Assembly (NCBI RefSeq): GCF_020422885.1
Contig: NZ_CP084622.1
Span: forward strand, 3,677,001 to 3,741,000
Direction of reading: 5' to 3'
DNA length: 64,000 bases
Origin: Mesobacillus sp. S13
GTDB taxonomy: Bacteria; Bacillota; Bacilli; Bacillales; Cytobacillaceae
Every line of letters starts with the position of its first letter. The first letter of the stretch is position 1. Below, piece by piece: positions 33,918 through 43,530 of this stretch. The position numbers and the translations under genes are program-made. The notes beneath the pieces were generated by a model, which saw nothing but the letters and a program-made list of their open reading frames with translations, searched no databases and was not told the origin of the DNA.

Positions 33918-34721
33918 CTAATAAACATATCCAATCGCCTTCAGCTGACTGATGACAAAATCATGTGCATAGTCAAAGACCTCTTCGCGTTCAGGTTCAT
34001 TGAAAACTTCATGATAGCATTTTGGCCACTCTTTATAACGTTTTTCCGAAAGCGGGGCATTATTGAACCATTCCTTAACTGAGCGTTTATCGACAATCCG
34101 ATCATCGCCCCCCTGCAAAAGCAGTGTAGGGACGTCCTGTACTTTATCCATATTTTCAAACGCCTGCTCCATTGCCGCGACCAGCTCACGGTACCAGCGT
34201 ACCGATACCTTTGTGATGTAAAGCGAGTCATTCGCATCGACTGCCCTGACATCCTCATTCCTTGTGGCCATCTCGACTGACAGGCCAGGAGAAATCCTCA
34301 AATTCGGCACAATAACATTCAAGCCGTGCGACAGCATATCCAGCATTTTTGAAGGATAATGAACCAATCCAAGACATGGCGAAGACAAAATCAGGCCGGC
34401 AATTTCGACCCGTGCCTCCTGCAGCATGCGGATGGCAACGAGACCGCCCATGCTGTGGCCAAGCAAAAATACCGGAAGATCAAAGTCATATGCCGCTTCG
34501 ACCCACTCTTTCACTTCCAAAATATATTCGTCAAAGGAATCAATATGGCCACGGTTTGCTCTAGTCGTCATGCCCTGCCCAGGCAAATCACCCATAATGA
34601 CATGAAATCCAGATGAGCGCCAGGCTTCAATCAGCCAGCCATACCGGTGATGATGTTCCAGTGCACCATGAATCATCACGATTACAGCCTTAGCGTCCCC
34701 ATCAGCTTCCCATTTCCACAT
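33918..34721 (-). CDS. ytpA: YtpA-type lysophospholipase (alpha/beta hydrolase)
   Basis: Alpha/beta hydrolase of 267 residues with nucleophile elbow GHSMGG (about 87-92), HGALEHHHRYGWLIE near the oxyanion region, and catalytic Asp/His in GGDDRIVDKR and YHEVFNEPE. B. subtilis YtpA is a lysophospholipase associated with bacilysocin. ATG at 34721 is chosen for GGGGG with a 7-base spacer and for the YtpA-like N-terminus MWKWEAD. Confidence 0.9.
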   Translation of the reverse strand: MWKWEADGDAKAVIVMIHGALEHHHRYGWLIEAWRSSGFHVIMGDLPGQGMTTRANRGHIDSFDEYILEVKEWVEAAYDFDLPVFLLGHSMGGLVAIRMLQEARVEIAGLILSSPCLGLVHYPSKMLDMLSHGLNVIVPNLRISPGLSVEMATRNEDVRAVDANDSLYITKVSVRWYRELVAAMEQAFENMDKVQDVPTLLLQGGDDRIVDKRSVKEWFNNAPLSEKRYKEWPKCYHEVFNEPEREEVFDYAHDFVISQLKAIGYVY

Positions 34722-34826
34722 GACCATTCCCCCACTCAAATACTTTTTCTTTCTTTAAAAGAACTATAATATATAATTAACGAAAAATAAAAAGGTAAGC
34801 ATCAATAAATTACAGGAGTGTGTGCA

Positions 34827-35348
34827 ATGATTTATCCTTACAAAGGCAAAACACCTAAAATAGCAGATTCCGCTTTCATCGCGGACTATGTAACAATTAC
34901 CGGAGATGTCGAAATTGGTGAGGAATCGAGTGTCTGGTTCAATAGCTCAATCCGCGGCGATGTCGCTCCGACCTTAATTGGCAATAAAGTGAATATCCAG
35001 GATAACTCAGTCCTGCACCAGAGCCCAAACAATCCCTTGATCCTTGAAGACGAAGTGACGGTCGGACATCAGGTCATCCTACATAGCTGCATTATCAGGA
35101 AAAAAGCGTTGATTGGCATGGGGGCGATTATCCTTGACCAAGCTGAAATCGGTGAAGGTGCTTTTATCGGTGCCGGCAGCCTCGTTCCCCAGGGAAAGAA
35201 AATTCCGCCAAACTCACTTGCTTTTGGACGTCCGGCAAAGGTCATCCGTGAATTGAATGAAGAAGACATCCGTGATATGGAACGCATATCCAGAGAATAC
35301 GCTGAAAAAGGACAATACTATAAAAGTTTGCAGAACAAAGATAAATGA
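34827..35348 (+). CDS. ytoA: Gamma-carbonic-anhydrase-like hexapeptide protein YtoA
   Basis: Left-handed beta-helix protein of 173 residues built from hexapeptide repeats (I-G-E-E-S-S-V type), of the gamma-carbonic-anhydrase/YrdA family. Candidate zinc-ligand histidines are visible in LHQSP, GHQVILHS. Activity is not proven for this subgroup. ATG at 34827 with CAGGAG 8 bases upstream gives the family N-terminus MIYPYKGKTPKIA. Divergent from ytpA. Confidence 0.92.
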   Translation: MIYPYKGKTPKIADSAFIADYVTITGDVEIGEESSVWFNSSIRGDVAPTLIGNKVNIQDNSVLHQSPNNPLILEDEVTVGHQVILHSCIIRKKALIGMGAIILDQAEIGEGAFIGAGSLVPQGKKIPPNSLAFGRPAKVIRELNEEDIRDMERISREYAEKGQYYKSLQNKDK

Positions 35349-35428
35349 TTCACTAAAAAACTCCCTCACCAGTCCGATACTAAATAATATAATATACCCT
35401 TTCATTTTTTAAATATGCGGACGTGGTG

Positions 35429-36313
35429 ATGGATGTGGAAAAACTATATTTACCGCTTGCGGCAATCATACCGCTGATCATCTTGTTTTATCTGTTGATC
35501 CGAACACAAAATAGCATGATGAAATCTATTTTGATGTTCCTGTTTGTTTTTACATCGATCCTCGGGGCTTTCTTGATGGAAAATCTTCAGGCTTCCCATG
35601 TTGCCAAGGCTGTTCAGTCGGTGAAAAGCTGGCTTGACGAGCCTGAATCTGCTGCAGAAAAGGCACCTGTGATCATAGAAAATTATGAACCAGCGATTAT
35701 TCCTATAAAGAAACAGGTACTCCTCGATGCGCCAGCCATCTGGCAAATGCCAGAGCTGCCGAGAGGATGCGAGGTCACGAGCCTGGCTATGCTCCTTCAG
35801 CATGGAGGGCTTCAGGCGGACAAGCTGTCACTTGCGAAAGAAGTGAAGAAAAACCCTGCTCAATATCGTCTCAATGATGGCAAAATTTATTTTGGTGATC
35901 CGAATGAGGGTTTTGTCGGCAATATGTACACCTACACAGAACCAGGGCTTGGAGTCTACCATAAGCCGATTGCTGAACTGGCAGAACAGTATCTCCCAGG
36001 CAAAATAAAGGATTTGACGAATGCAGAATTTCAGGAGCTGAAAATCCATCTGTCTGATGACAGGCCGGTTTGGATCATCACGAATACTGAATATGAAAAG
36101 CTGGACGATAGCTTTTTCCAGACATGGTACACGCCTGAAGGCCCCGTAAAAGTAACAATGAAGGAACACTCTGTCCTGATTACTGGCTATGATGAAAATT
36201 TCGTTTACTTCAATGACCCGTTGACAGGCGAAAAAAATAAAAAAGCACCCACGAAAGACTTCGTGGAAGCCTGGGTGCAGATGGGAAGGCAGGCCATTAC
36301 CTACCTTCCCTGA
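35429..36313 (+). CDS. Membrane-anchored C39-like cysteine peptidase
   Basis: A 294-residue protein with two N-terminal membrane segments (about 5-24 and 33-50) and an external peptidase_C39-like domain. The catalytic Cys lies in MPELPRGCEVTSLAM (about 110) and a His/Asp pair in EHSVLITGYDENFVYFNDPLTG. Substrate unknown. The start is ambiguous: GTG 35423 and ATG 35429 are in frame without a clear ribosome site. Not part of the usual ytoA neighbourhood that I recall. Confidence 0.82.
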   Translation: MDVEKLYLPLAAIIPLIILFYLLIRTQNSMMKSILMFLFVFTSILGAFLMENLQASHVAKAVQSVKSWLDEPESAAEKAPVIIENYEPAIIPIKKQVLLDAPAIWQMPELPRGCEVTSLAMLLQHGGLQADKLSLAKEVKKNPAQYRLNDGKIYFGDPNEGFVGNMYTYTEPGLGVYHKPIAELAEQYLPGKIKDLTNAEFQELKIHLSDDRPVWIITNTEYEKLDDSFFQTWYTPEGPVKVTMKEHSVLITGYDENFVYFNDPLTGEKNKKAPTKDFVEAWVQMGRQAITYLP

Positions 36314-36316
36314 TTA

Positions 36317-38212
36317 TTAAGACTGCAATACTTTCTGAGCCTCATACTCCTTCTGGAAGGAGTATTTTTTTTCGACATAAACATCATGCCACATCATGAA
36401 CATCAGGACAGTCCAGATTTTGCGGCTGTTATCCGCCTTGTTCTGGCAATGGTCATCCAATAGTTTCATTAGGTATGACTTATTGATGAGATGTTCTGTG
36501 TTGCTTTCCTTGATGATATTCTTTGCCCATTCGTTCATTTCGTTCTTCAGCCAGTGGCGGATCGGTACCGGGAAGCCTAGCTTCTTACGGGTTAAAACGT
36601 GCTCAGGAACCACACCTTCAGCTGCTTTACGTAAAATATACTTCGTAGTATTGTTAGCCGTCTTCATGCTTGTCGGAATCTTCGAAGCTGTTTCGAACAC
36701 CATCTTATCCAGGAATGGAACACGAAGCTCCAAAGAATGAGCCATTGTCATTTTATCAGCCTTCAATAAAATGTCGCCGCGCATCCATGTATGGATATCG
36801 ATATATTGCATCGTATCAACCGGGTCATATCCTCTGCTCTCTCTGTAAAGAGGCTTAGTGATATCCCTGTAATCGTACTGGCCGTTATATACGTGCAGCA
36901 ATTCGCTCTTCTCTTTTTCAGTGAACATCTTCGCATTGCCTATATAACGCTCTTCCATTGGCGTCACGCCGCGTTCAATGAAACTCTTCCCCTTCATTCC
37001 CTCTGGCATCATTTTCGCGATACCTTTCAGCATGACCTTCCCTGCCTGAGGGATTTTGTTGAACATTTCAAGATCCTGCGGTTCACGATAGATATTATAT
37101 CCGCCGAACAATTCATCCGCACCTTCACCTGATAAGACAACCGTTACATGCTTTCTTGCTTCACGAGCAACGAAATACAAAGGGATAGCTGCAGGATCTG
37201 CAAGCGGGTCATCCATATGCCACATGATTTTAGGAAGTTCATCCATATATTCCTGCGGGCTGATCACATAGCTGATGTTCTCTACGCCAAGTCGTTCAGC
37301 CGTTTCTTTCGCGACATCAATTTCACTGAATCCGTTCTGCTCAAAACCAACAGAGAATGTCTTGATTCCCGGATGGTATTGCTTTGCAATTGACGCGATG
37401 ATCGAGGAATCAATTCCGCCAGAAAGGAAAGAACCAACCGGCACATCACTGCGCATGTGGATCTTCACGGAATCGAACAGGACGTCCCTGATTTCCTTCG
37501 TGAATTCATCCTCGGTTTTGTGGATCGGCGAGAAGCTCGCTTTCCAATAACGCTTGATTTCCATCGGTGAACCGATTTTCTTTGTAAAATAATGCCCCGG
37601 CTCAAGCTTGTAGATGCCTTCTGACATTGTGTTTGGTTCTGGAACGAATTGATAAGTCAAATAGTGCTGCAATGCCTTGTAATCAAGGACGTCGTTTTCG
37701 AGCGCAAGCAGGATGCTCTTTTTCTCCGAACCAAAGAACGTGCGGTCGCCATCTTCAAAATAGAAGAAAGGCTTAATGCCGAAATGGTCACGAGCACCGT
37801 AAAGAACCTGCTCCTCTTTATCCCAGATGACAAATGCGAACATGCCGCGCAGCTTGTCGACAGCCTGCTCTTTTAGATGGCTATAAAGAGCAATGATGAC
37901 TTCCGTATCCGAATGAGTTTCGAAGCTTAGTCCTTCTTCAATCAACTCTTCGCGAAGCTCAAGATAATTGTAGATTTCCCCGTTGAAAATGATCCAGTAG
38001 CGCTCATTTTCATAGGTCAATGGCTGATGGCCAGCCTCAAGATCAATGATACTCAGGCGGCGGAAGCCAAATTGGATATGCTCATCATAGAAATAACCAT
38101 CATCATCAGGACCGCGATGGGTAATGATGTCATTCATATTTTTAAACAGCTGCTTATCATCGCCGCTGAACTTTTGTGCATTCTCATGTACACAACCGAT
38201 AAAGCCACACAT
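36317..38212 (-). CDS. asnB: Asparagine synthase, glutamine-hydrolysing
   Basis: Makes asparagine from aspartate, ATP and glutamine. The 631-residue protein begins MCGFIG, exposing the N-terminal nucleophile Cys2 of the class II glutaminase domain, so ATP 38212 is the ATG used. RGPDDDGYF, FNGEIYNYLELR and the C-terminal synthase P-loop SGGIDSS (about 261) are visible. A fused ytnA-like start 21 bases upstream is not needed. Beside metK, as in B. subtilis. Confidence 0.96.
   Translation of the reverse strand: MCGFIGCVHENAQKFSGDDKQLFKNMNDIITHRGPDDDGYFYDEHIQFGFRRLSIIDLEAGHQPLTYENERYWIIFNGEIYNYLELREELIEEGLSFETHSDTEVIIALYSHLKEQAVDKLRGMFAFVIWDKEEQVLYGARDHFGIKPFFYFEDGDRTFFGSEKKSILLALENDVLDYKALQHYLTYQFVPEPNTMSEGIYKLEPGHYFTKKIGSPMEIKRYWKASFSPIHKTEDEFTKEIRDVLFDSVKIHMRSDVPVGSFLSGGIDSSIIASIAKQYHPGIKTFSVGFEQNGFSEIDVAKETAERLGVENISYVISPQEYMDELPKIMWHMDDPLADPAAIPLYFVAREARKHVTVVLSGEGADELFGGYNIYREPQDLEMFNKIPQAGKVMLKGIAKMMPEGMKGKSFIERGVTPMEERYIGNAKMFTEKEKSELLHVYNGQYDYRDITKPLYRESRGYDPVDTMQYIDIHTWMRGDILLKADKMTMAHSLELRVPFLDKMVFETASKIPTSMKTANNTTKYILRKAAEGVVPEHVLTRKKLGFPVPIRHWLKNEMNEWAKNIIKESNTEHLINKSYLMKLLDDHCQNKADNSRKIWTVLMFMMWHDVYVEKKYSFQKEYEAQKVLQS
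36344..36372 (+). terminator. Terminator of the C39-like gene inside the end of asnB
   Basis: ATACTCCTTC (36344-36353) pairs with GAAGGAGTAT (36356-36365), followed by TTTTTTT. On the other strand these bases encode the C-terminal residues of asnB. Confidence 0.8.
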
Positions 38213-38425
38213 TATGTACTTCACCTTCTCCATTTCAAAAAAATTTATTGTTATTTCCCAGTGATTTACTAGCTAAAAACATACCATCTAATACTATCAT
38301 TAAACGTAAAATTTTTGCAGTAAAATCTAAGGGAAATTTAAGGTAATACTTTATTTTACACCTTTTGGACCATACACAAACCTGGTGACACTTTTTGGTG
38401 TTCCTTGATTAGACGGCAAATAATA

Positions 38426-38458
38426 AGGGGAGTTACATATTTCTATGCAACTCCCCTT
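38426..38458. terminator. Terminator of metK
   Basis: AAGGGGAGTTACATA (38426-38440) pairs with TATGCAACTCCCCTT (38444-38458), 8 bases past the metK stop. The minus-strand tail is TTATTATTTG. Confidence 0.78.
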
Positions 38459-38465
38459 GTATTTT

Positions 38466-39668
38466 TTATTTTCCTTGTGCCTGAGTGCGAAGCGTCTCAG
38501 CCTTGTCTGTACGCTCCCATGGAAGGTCAACGTCAGAACGGCCAAAGTGACCGTAAGCAGCTGTCTGCTTGTAGATTGGCTTGCGCAGGTCAAGCATGTT
38601 GATGATTCCAGCAGGGCGAAGGTCGAAGTTGCTTTCAACAACATCGATTAGTACATCCTCGCTTACTTTGCCTGTTCCAAAAGTATCGATTGAAATGGAT
38701 ACCGGACGGGCAACACCGATTGCGTATGCAAGCTGAACTTCAACTTTTTCAGCAAGGCCGGCAGCTACGATGTTTTTCGCAACGTAACGTGCAGCGTATG
38801 CCGCTGAACGGTCAACTTTTGTAGGATCCTTACCGGAGAATGCGCCTCCGCCGTGGCGAGCGTATCCGCCATAAGTATCAACAATGATTTTACGGCCAGT
38901 AAGACCAGCATCACCCTGTGGACCACCGATTACGAAACGGCCAGTTGGGTTGATGAAGTATTTTGTGTTCTCGTCGATCAATTCTGCTGGTACGACAGGG
39001 TTGATCACGTGTTCCTTAAGATTGCGCTGGATTTGCTCAAGCGAAACTTCAGGATGGTGCTGAGTTGAGATAACGATCGTATCGATGCGGACTGGCTTGT
39101 CGTTTTCATCGTATTCAACCGTTACTTGAGTTTTACCGTCTGGACGGAGGTATGGAAGGATCTCTTCCTTGCGCACCTCAGTCAGGCGGCGTGAAAGCTT
39201 GTGAGCCAATGAAATCGGAAGAGGCATAAGCTCTTTCGTTTCATTACATGCAAAACCGAACATCAAGCCCTGGTCCCCAGCGCCGATTGCTTCGATTTCT
39301 GCATCTGACATTTGTCCTTCACGTGCTTCAAGAGCCTGGTCAACACCCATAGCGATGTCAGCAGACTGCTCGTCAATGGAAGTCAAAACTGCGCAAGTTT
39401 CAGAGTCGAAACCATACTTAGCGCGAGTATAGCCAATTTCCTTGACGGTTTCACGAACAATTTTCGGAATATCTACGTATGTAGATGTAGTGATTTCGCC
39501 TGCAACTAGTACAAGGCCTGTCGTAACTGATGTTTCAGCAGCAACACGTGCATTAGCATCTTTTGCAAGGATCGCATCCAAAATCGCGTCAGAAATCTGG
39601 TCGCAAATTTTATCCGGATGGCCTTCTGTTACTGATTCAGAAGTGAACAAACGGCGTTTGTTTGACAT
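38466..39668 (-). CDS. metK: S-adenosylmethionine synthetase
   Basis: Makes SAM from methionine and ATP. The 400-residue enzyme shows the methionine/ATP-binding [16 protein letters not shown] (about 17-32), [10 protein letters not shown] and the P-loop-like [22 protein letters not shown] at 39668 follows GGGAGG; a 15-residue upstream extension is discarded. It is under a SAM-I riboswitch that should shut it off when SAM is abundant. Confidence 0.98.
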   Translation of the reverse strand: MSNKRRLFTSESVTEGHPDKICDQISDAILDAILAKDANARVAAETSVTTGLVLVAGEITTSTYVDIPKIVRETVKEIGYTRAKYGFDSETCAVLTSIDEQSADIAMGVDQALEAREGQMSDAEIEAIGAGDQGLMFGFACNETKELMPLPISLAHKLSRRLTEVRKEEILPYLRPDGKTQVTVEYDENDKPVRIDTIVISTQHHPEVSLEQIQRNLKEHVINPVVPAELIDENTKYFINPTGRFVIGGPQGDAGLTGRKIIVDTYGGYARHGGGAFSGKDPTKVDRSAAYAARYVAKNIVAAGLAEKVEVQLAYAIGVARPVSISIDTFGTGKVSEDVLIDVVESNFDLRPAGIINMLDLRKPIYKQTAAYGHFGRSDVDLPWERTDKAETLRTQAQGK

Positions 39669-39902
39669 CTGAGTTCCTCCCTCATGTATAAAAATTGATC
39701 GAGGCTGTCCCAATACAGACCTCGGGTTGATACGGTACTCATTCCCTATGTAGTATGAAATAAACGCTGAGTTTTTATTAGAAAAATTTGTTTAGGATTC
39801 ATGGTGAATATCTTTTTTTCCTAATCTCACCCACGGGAGCAATGACACCTAAGAAGGCATTCCAGCTGCAAATCAATGCATTGGACAGAAAAAAGCAATA
39901 TA

Positions 39903-40101
39903 AAAAACCTCTCCATTTACGAGGAAAGGTTTTAGCTTAAATCCGCGCCTTTCGCTCTTATCGTTCAAGGGCAGTTCCCTTGCGTCAGGTTAGCACCTTT
40001 GCCCGGAAAAAGGCCAGCATTCCAAAAAGCTGTTTTTTCACGTCTGCAGGTTGCTGGGTTTCATTGGGCCTGTCCCTCCACCAGCTCGGGATAAGAGAGT
40101 A
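39903..40101 (-). promoter_or_regulatory. SAM-I (S-box) riboswitch of metK
   Basis: Canonical S-box on the minus strand: CTCTTATCCCGAGCTGGTGG at the 5' side, GAAACCCAGCAACC, AAAGGTGCTAACCTG and GAACGATAAGAG. A terminator closes it: AACCTTTCCTCG / GAGAGGTTTTTTA (about 39903-39932). SAM binding should favour termination. Confidence 0.98.
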
Positions 40102-40116
40102 TCCGTTCAAGTCCAA

Positions 40117-40145
40117 ATCATAACGAAACTATAATGGCATGTCAA
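40117..40145 (-). promoter_or_regulatory. Sigma-A promoter of metK
   Basis: Minus strand TTGACA (40140-40145), 17 bp, TATGAT (40117-40122), directly ahead of the riboswitch. Confidence 0.9.
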
Positions 40146-40225
40146 TGGTTTTCTCGGTAAAATTGTCGATTGTTGTTGAAAGTTTTTCTGTAAACTAAAA
40201 TGGTCTTGAAAAGCATCCTTTTCGC

Positions 40226-40254
40226 TTGACTATATAAAGAAAGAATTATATAAC
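40226..40254 (+). promoter_or_regulatory. Sigma-A-type promoter upstream of pckA
   Basis: TTGACT (40226-40231), 17 bp, TATAAC (40249-40254), on the pckA strand 128 bases ahead of its ATG. Confidence 0.7.
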
Positions 40255-40308
40255 GCAAGATAGGTACATGGTAATTTTTCGAGCGATTAGTATAGATTAA
40301 TCGAACAA

Positions 40309-40321
40309 ATGTGTTATACTA
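40309..40321 (+). promoter_or_regulatory. Candidate CcpN operator / second -10 region of pckA
   Basis: ATGTGTTATACTA contains TATACT as a possible -10 and resembles the CcpN motif I recall from B. subtilis gapB and pckA (TRTGHYATAYW). CcpN represses gluconeogenic genes in glucose. Confidence 0.45.
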
Positions 40322-40381
40322 ATATCGAGATGTAAACACTTACAAAATTATTAATCTTTTAAAAAAGGAAGGTATTCTCCG

Positions 40382-41971
40382 ATGAATGTTGTAGGAATAT
40401 CAAATGAACTTTCAGCATTATTAAGTGGCAGCAATGTGCAAATCCAGTTATCCGTTCCCCAGCTTGTTGAAAAAGTCCTGAACCGAAATGAAGGGCTCCT
40501 GACTTCAACTGGCGCTGTACGAGCGACAACTGGTAAGTATACTGGCCGTTCACCTAAAGATAAATTCATTGTTGAAGAAGAGTCCGTAAAGGACAAAATT
40601 GACTGGGGCTCTGTTAACCAGCCGATTTCAGAGGAATCTTTCACAAAACTATATAATAAGGTATTGAATTTCCTTACAGAAAAAGAAGAAGTATTTGTAT
40701 TCAAAGGATTTGCAGGTGCTGACACAAAACACCGCCTTCCGATCCAGGTCATCAATGAATACGCCTGGCATAACCTTTTCGCCCATCAATTGTTCATCCG
40801 CCCAACAGAGGAAGAGCTTGTGGACCATGAGTCTGAATTCACGGTGATCTCTGCCCCAACATTCAAAGCGGATCCAAAAGTTGATGGAACAAATTCCGAA
40901 ACATTCATCATCGTCTCCTTCGAACAGCGCGTCGTGTTGATCGGCGGAACGGAATATGCGGGCGAAATGAAGAAGTCCATTTTCTCTGTGATGAACTACC
41001 TTCTGCCTGAAAGCGGCATTCTTTCCATGCACTGCTCTGCAAACGTGGGACGCGAAGGCGATGTAGCCTTGTTCTTCGGTCTGTCCGGAACAGGAAAAAC
41101 GACTCTTTCAGCTGATAACAATCGTCGTTTGATTGGTGATGATGAGCATGGCTGGTCAGCTAACGGTGTGTTCAACATCGAAGGCGGCTGCTACGCAAAG
41201 TGTATCAACTTATCGAAGGAAAAAGAACCGCAGATTTATGACGCGATTCGTTTTGGTTCAGTGCTTGAAAATGTCGTCGTCGATGAAGAAACACGTGTGG
41301 CAGATTATGATGATGGCAGCCTGACTGAAAATACTCGTGCAGCCTATCCGATTCAGGCGATCGAAAACATCGTGGACCCAAGCATTGCCGGACATCCAAA
41401 CGCGATCGTCTTCCTGACTGCTGATGCATTCGGAGTATTGCCTCCAATCGCCAAGCTAACGAAAGAACAGGCAATGTACCACTTCTTGAGCGGATATACA
41501 TCTAAGCTTGCTGGAACCGAGCGCGGCATCACTTCTCCGCAGGCAACGTTCTCAACTTGCTTCGGATCACCTTTCCTTCCGCTTGCAGCAACAAGATATG
41601 CGGAAATGCTCGGTGAAAAGATCGATGAGCACAATGCGAAGGTATTCCTCGTGAACACAGGATGGACAGGCGGAGAATACGGCACAGGAAGCCGCATGAA
41701 GCTGGCCTACACTCGTGCAATGGTCCAGGCAGCACTTGAAGGCGAACTGAACAATGTCGAAACCGTCAAAGACGAAATCTTCGGCCTGGATATCCCGGCA
41801 CATGTACCAGGAGTACCAGACGATGTCCTTCAGCCAGTCAAGACATGGAGCGACAAAGAAGCATATTACGCAAAAGCTAACGAACTCGCAGGCAAATTCC
41901 GCGAAAACTTCAAAAAGTTCACAAACGTACCATCTGTGATCGAAGAAAAAGGCGGACCAACAGCGAAATAA
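40382..41971 (+). CDS. pckA: Phosphoenolpyruvate carboxykinase (ATP)
   Basis: Gluconeogenic enzyme that converts oxaloacetate and ATP to PEP. The 529-residue protein has the kinase-1a P-loop [13 protein letters not shown] (about 237-249), the kinase-2 DDEHGW and the substrate-binding GRSPKDKF and RIAFPLxx-type segments. AGGAAGG precedes the ATG. Divergent from metK, as in B. subtilis. Its terminator is split by an insertion sequence. Confidence 0.97.
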   Translation: MNVVGISNELSALLSGSNVQIQLSVPQLVEKVLNRNEGLLTSTGAVRATTGKYTGRSPKDKFIVEEESVKDKIDWGSVNQPISEESFTKLYNKVLNFLTEKEEVFVFKGFAGADTKHRLPIQVINEYAWHNLFAHQLFIRPTEEELVDHESEFTVISAPTFKADPKVDGTNSETFIIVSFEQRVVLIGGTEYAGEMKKSIFSVMNYLLPESGILSMHCSANVGREGDVALFFGLSGTGKTTLSADNNRRLIGDDEHGWSANGVFNIEGGCYAKCINLSKEKEPQIYDAIRFGSVLENVVVDEETRVADYDDGSLTENTRAAYPIQAIENIVDPSIAGHPNAIVFLTADAFGVLPPIAKLTKEQAMYHFLSGYTSKLAGTERGITSPQATFSTCFGSPFLPLAATRYAEMLGEKIDEHNAKVFLVNTGWTGGEYGTGSRMKLAYTRAMVQAALEGELNNVETVKDEIFGLDIPAHVPGVPDDVLQPVKTWSDKEAYYAKANELAGKFRENFKKFTNVPSVIEEKGGPTAK

Positions 41972-42023
41972 TCATAAAGGCCATTTCCAATCTGATGTGA
42001 CCCCAAAAAGGTAGAGCTTAATA

Positions 42024-42857
42024 TTACGCAGCGAATTGGCTGGTGTGAATCCGGTATTGAACGGGGCTCATGCCAGCCAATTTTTGCTTAATACGCTTGT
42101 TATTATAATAATGGATATATTCTTCAATCCTCTTCTTTAAATCTTCAAACGAGCATCTTTCTTGGCCATGATACATCTCCTGCTTCAATAGACCAAAGAA
42201 GTTCTCTATAGGTGAATTATCAATACAGTTTCCTTTTCTTGACATACTTTGAAACACTTTGTTTTTCTTTAATGTGTTCACCCATTTTCTATGTTGATAA
42301 TGCCATCCTTGATCACTATGTACAGTTGTTCTGTACTTTGAATTCTTTGTGATTTCAAGGGCCTCATTGAGGGGTTTAATTGCGAGCTCCAAGGTTGGGC
42401 GCATACTTATCCCATAAGAAAGAATTTCACCGTTATACATGTCCATTATTGGATTTAGATACAGTTTTACACCATCTAAACACTTGAATTCTGTAATATC
42501 TGTTGTTAATTTTTGGTGGCATACCGTAGTATGAAAACGACGATTGATTTGGTACTTGGAAATTGTACCTACTTTCCCTTTGTAAGAACTGTACTTGCGA
42601 GTTTTTCGTATGAATTTGTCTCCTTTGAGTCCGAGTTTCTTCATGATACGTTGAACCTTCTTATGATTCACATTATATTCTCGGTTTCTCAATTCCAATT
42701 GAATACGACGATAGCCATAGTTGCCGTTATTTTCATCAAAAATTGATTGAATAGTTTCTTCAAGCTCCAGGTCAGGATTCTCCTTTTTCATTCTTTTAAT
42801 ATGATAATGATAGGAGGACTCTGGAATATTGACGATTGTTAAAACATCTTTTAATCT
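42024..42857 (-). CDS. IS3-family transposase OrfB (DDE integrase)
   Basis: Catalytic part of the transposase. The rve integrase domain shows the DDE triad in TTDITEFK, HSDQGWHYQ and SPIENFFGLLKQE, and an HTH_21-type segment (NGNYGYRRIQLEL). The frame has no good start: it continues upstream into orfA (ETYRLKDVLTIVNIPESSYH), so it is probably made as a fusion by a -1 frameshift near 42857, where AAAGAAAC could slip. The first coordinate of the frame is therefore approximate. Confidence 0.9.
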   Translation of the reverse strand, partial: RLKDVLTIVNIPESSYHYHIKRMKKENPDLELEETIQSIFDENNGNYGYRRIQLELRNREYNVNHKKVQRIMKKLGLKGDKFIRKTRKYSSYKGKVGTISKYQINRRFHTTVCHQKLTTDITEFKCLDGVKLYLNPIMDMYNGEILSYGISMRPTLELAIKPLNEALEITKNSKYRTTVHSDQGWHYQHRKWVNTLKKNKVFQSMSRKGNCIDNSPIENFFGLLKQEMYHGQERCSFEDLKKRIEEYIHYYNNKRIKQKLAGMSPVQYRIHTSQFAA

Positions 42858-43414
42858 GTACGTTTCTTTGAGTTCGAATGATAACGCTGCTTGTGCTTTT
42901 CGAGATAGCCGTCCGGATCCATCTGAAAAGCTCGCAACTTTTTTAGATATTCTACCTCAAGACGAAGAAGTTCATTTTCTCTTTCTAACTTTTGTTCCTT
43001 TGTCTCTTCTTTTTCGTCTGTTTGTTTATTTTTTCTTTTCTTAGCTTTATCAGACATAGGTGGTCGTCCTTTCGGGTTTTCTAAGGCTTCAGCACCACCT
43101 TCATTAAAAGCTTTTTTCCATGAAGCTATGATTGGAGGGTTAGTTAAACCAAAATGAAGGGCTGTTTCCGTTTCTGAAAAACCTGTTCTTGTCATAAAGC
43201 TTAATACATCCAACTTAAATTGAACAGGATAAACCTTCTTTTGAAGTTTCCTCATTAGACCTTCCATTCCGAACTTTTCATAGATCTTCACCCATCTCTT
43301 AATTGGTGAACTGCTTGACATGCCATACTTACTTGCCAGTGTGTCATAACCATAAGTACCTCCCTGATATTCCTTCACTAGCATCAACTTAAATCGCTCA
43401 CTATATTTAGCCAT
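42851..43414 (-). CDS. IS3-family OrfA (helix-turn-helix protein)
   Basis: DNA-binding part of the transposase, 187 residues, with two helix-turn-helix regions (about 18-45, DTLASKYGMSSSSPIKRWV, and 75-100) and a C-terminal leucine-zipper-like coil (EQKLERENELLRLEVEYLKK, about 142-161). ATG at 43414 follows GGGGTG. The C-terminus overlaps orfB in the -1 frame. Confidence 0.9.
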   Translation of the reverse strand: MAKYSERFKLMLVKEYQGGTYGYDTLASKYGMSSSSPIKRWVKIYEKFGMEGLMRKLQKKVYPVQFKLDVLSFMTRTGFSETETALHFGLTNPPIIASWKKAFNEGGAEALENPKGRPPMSDKAKKRKNKQTDEKEETKEQKLERENELLRLEVEYLKKLRAFQMDPDGYLEKHKQRYHSNSKKRTD

Positions 43415-43530
43415 AAATAAACACCCCAAAAGTTAAATTTCACTCTAACTTTTGGGGTGCAGTACAATCGGAAATGGCCCTTTTCTTTTTCTACAACTAT
43501 TAGCTATTGGTTTTCTGATGACAATCTAAA

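Larger units (their letters stand above)
41993..43466 (-). mobile_element. IS3-family insertion sequence (IS150-like), 1474 bp
   Basis: Ends TGATGTGACCCCAAAA (left) and, as reverse complement of the right end, TGTACTGCACCCCAAAA form imperfect terminal inverted repeats; both sides are flanked by the 3-bp duplication ATC (41990-41992 and 43467-43469). It encodes two overlapping frames on the minus strand, an HTH protein and a DDE integrase. Both frames look intact, so it may be active. Only one copy is in the window. Confidence 0.93.
41976..43483 (+). terminator. pckA terminator split by an insertion sequence
   Basis: The arms AAAGGCCATTTCC (41976-41988) and GGAAATGGCCCTTT (43470-43483, followed by TCTTTTT) are now 1.48 kb apart. 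Removing the element and one ATC copy restores a hairpin with a four-base AATC loop and a T-run, 5 bases past the pckA stop. Confidence 0.88.
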
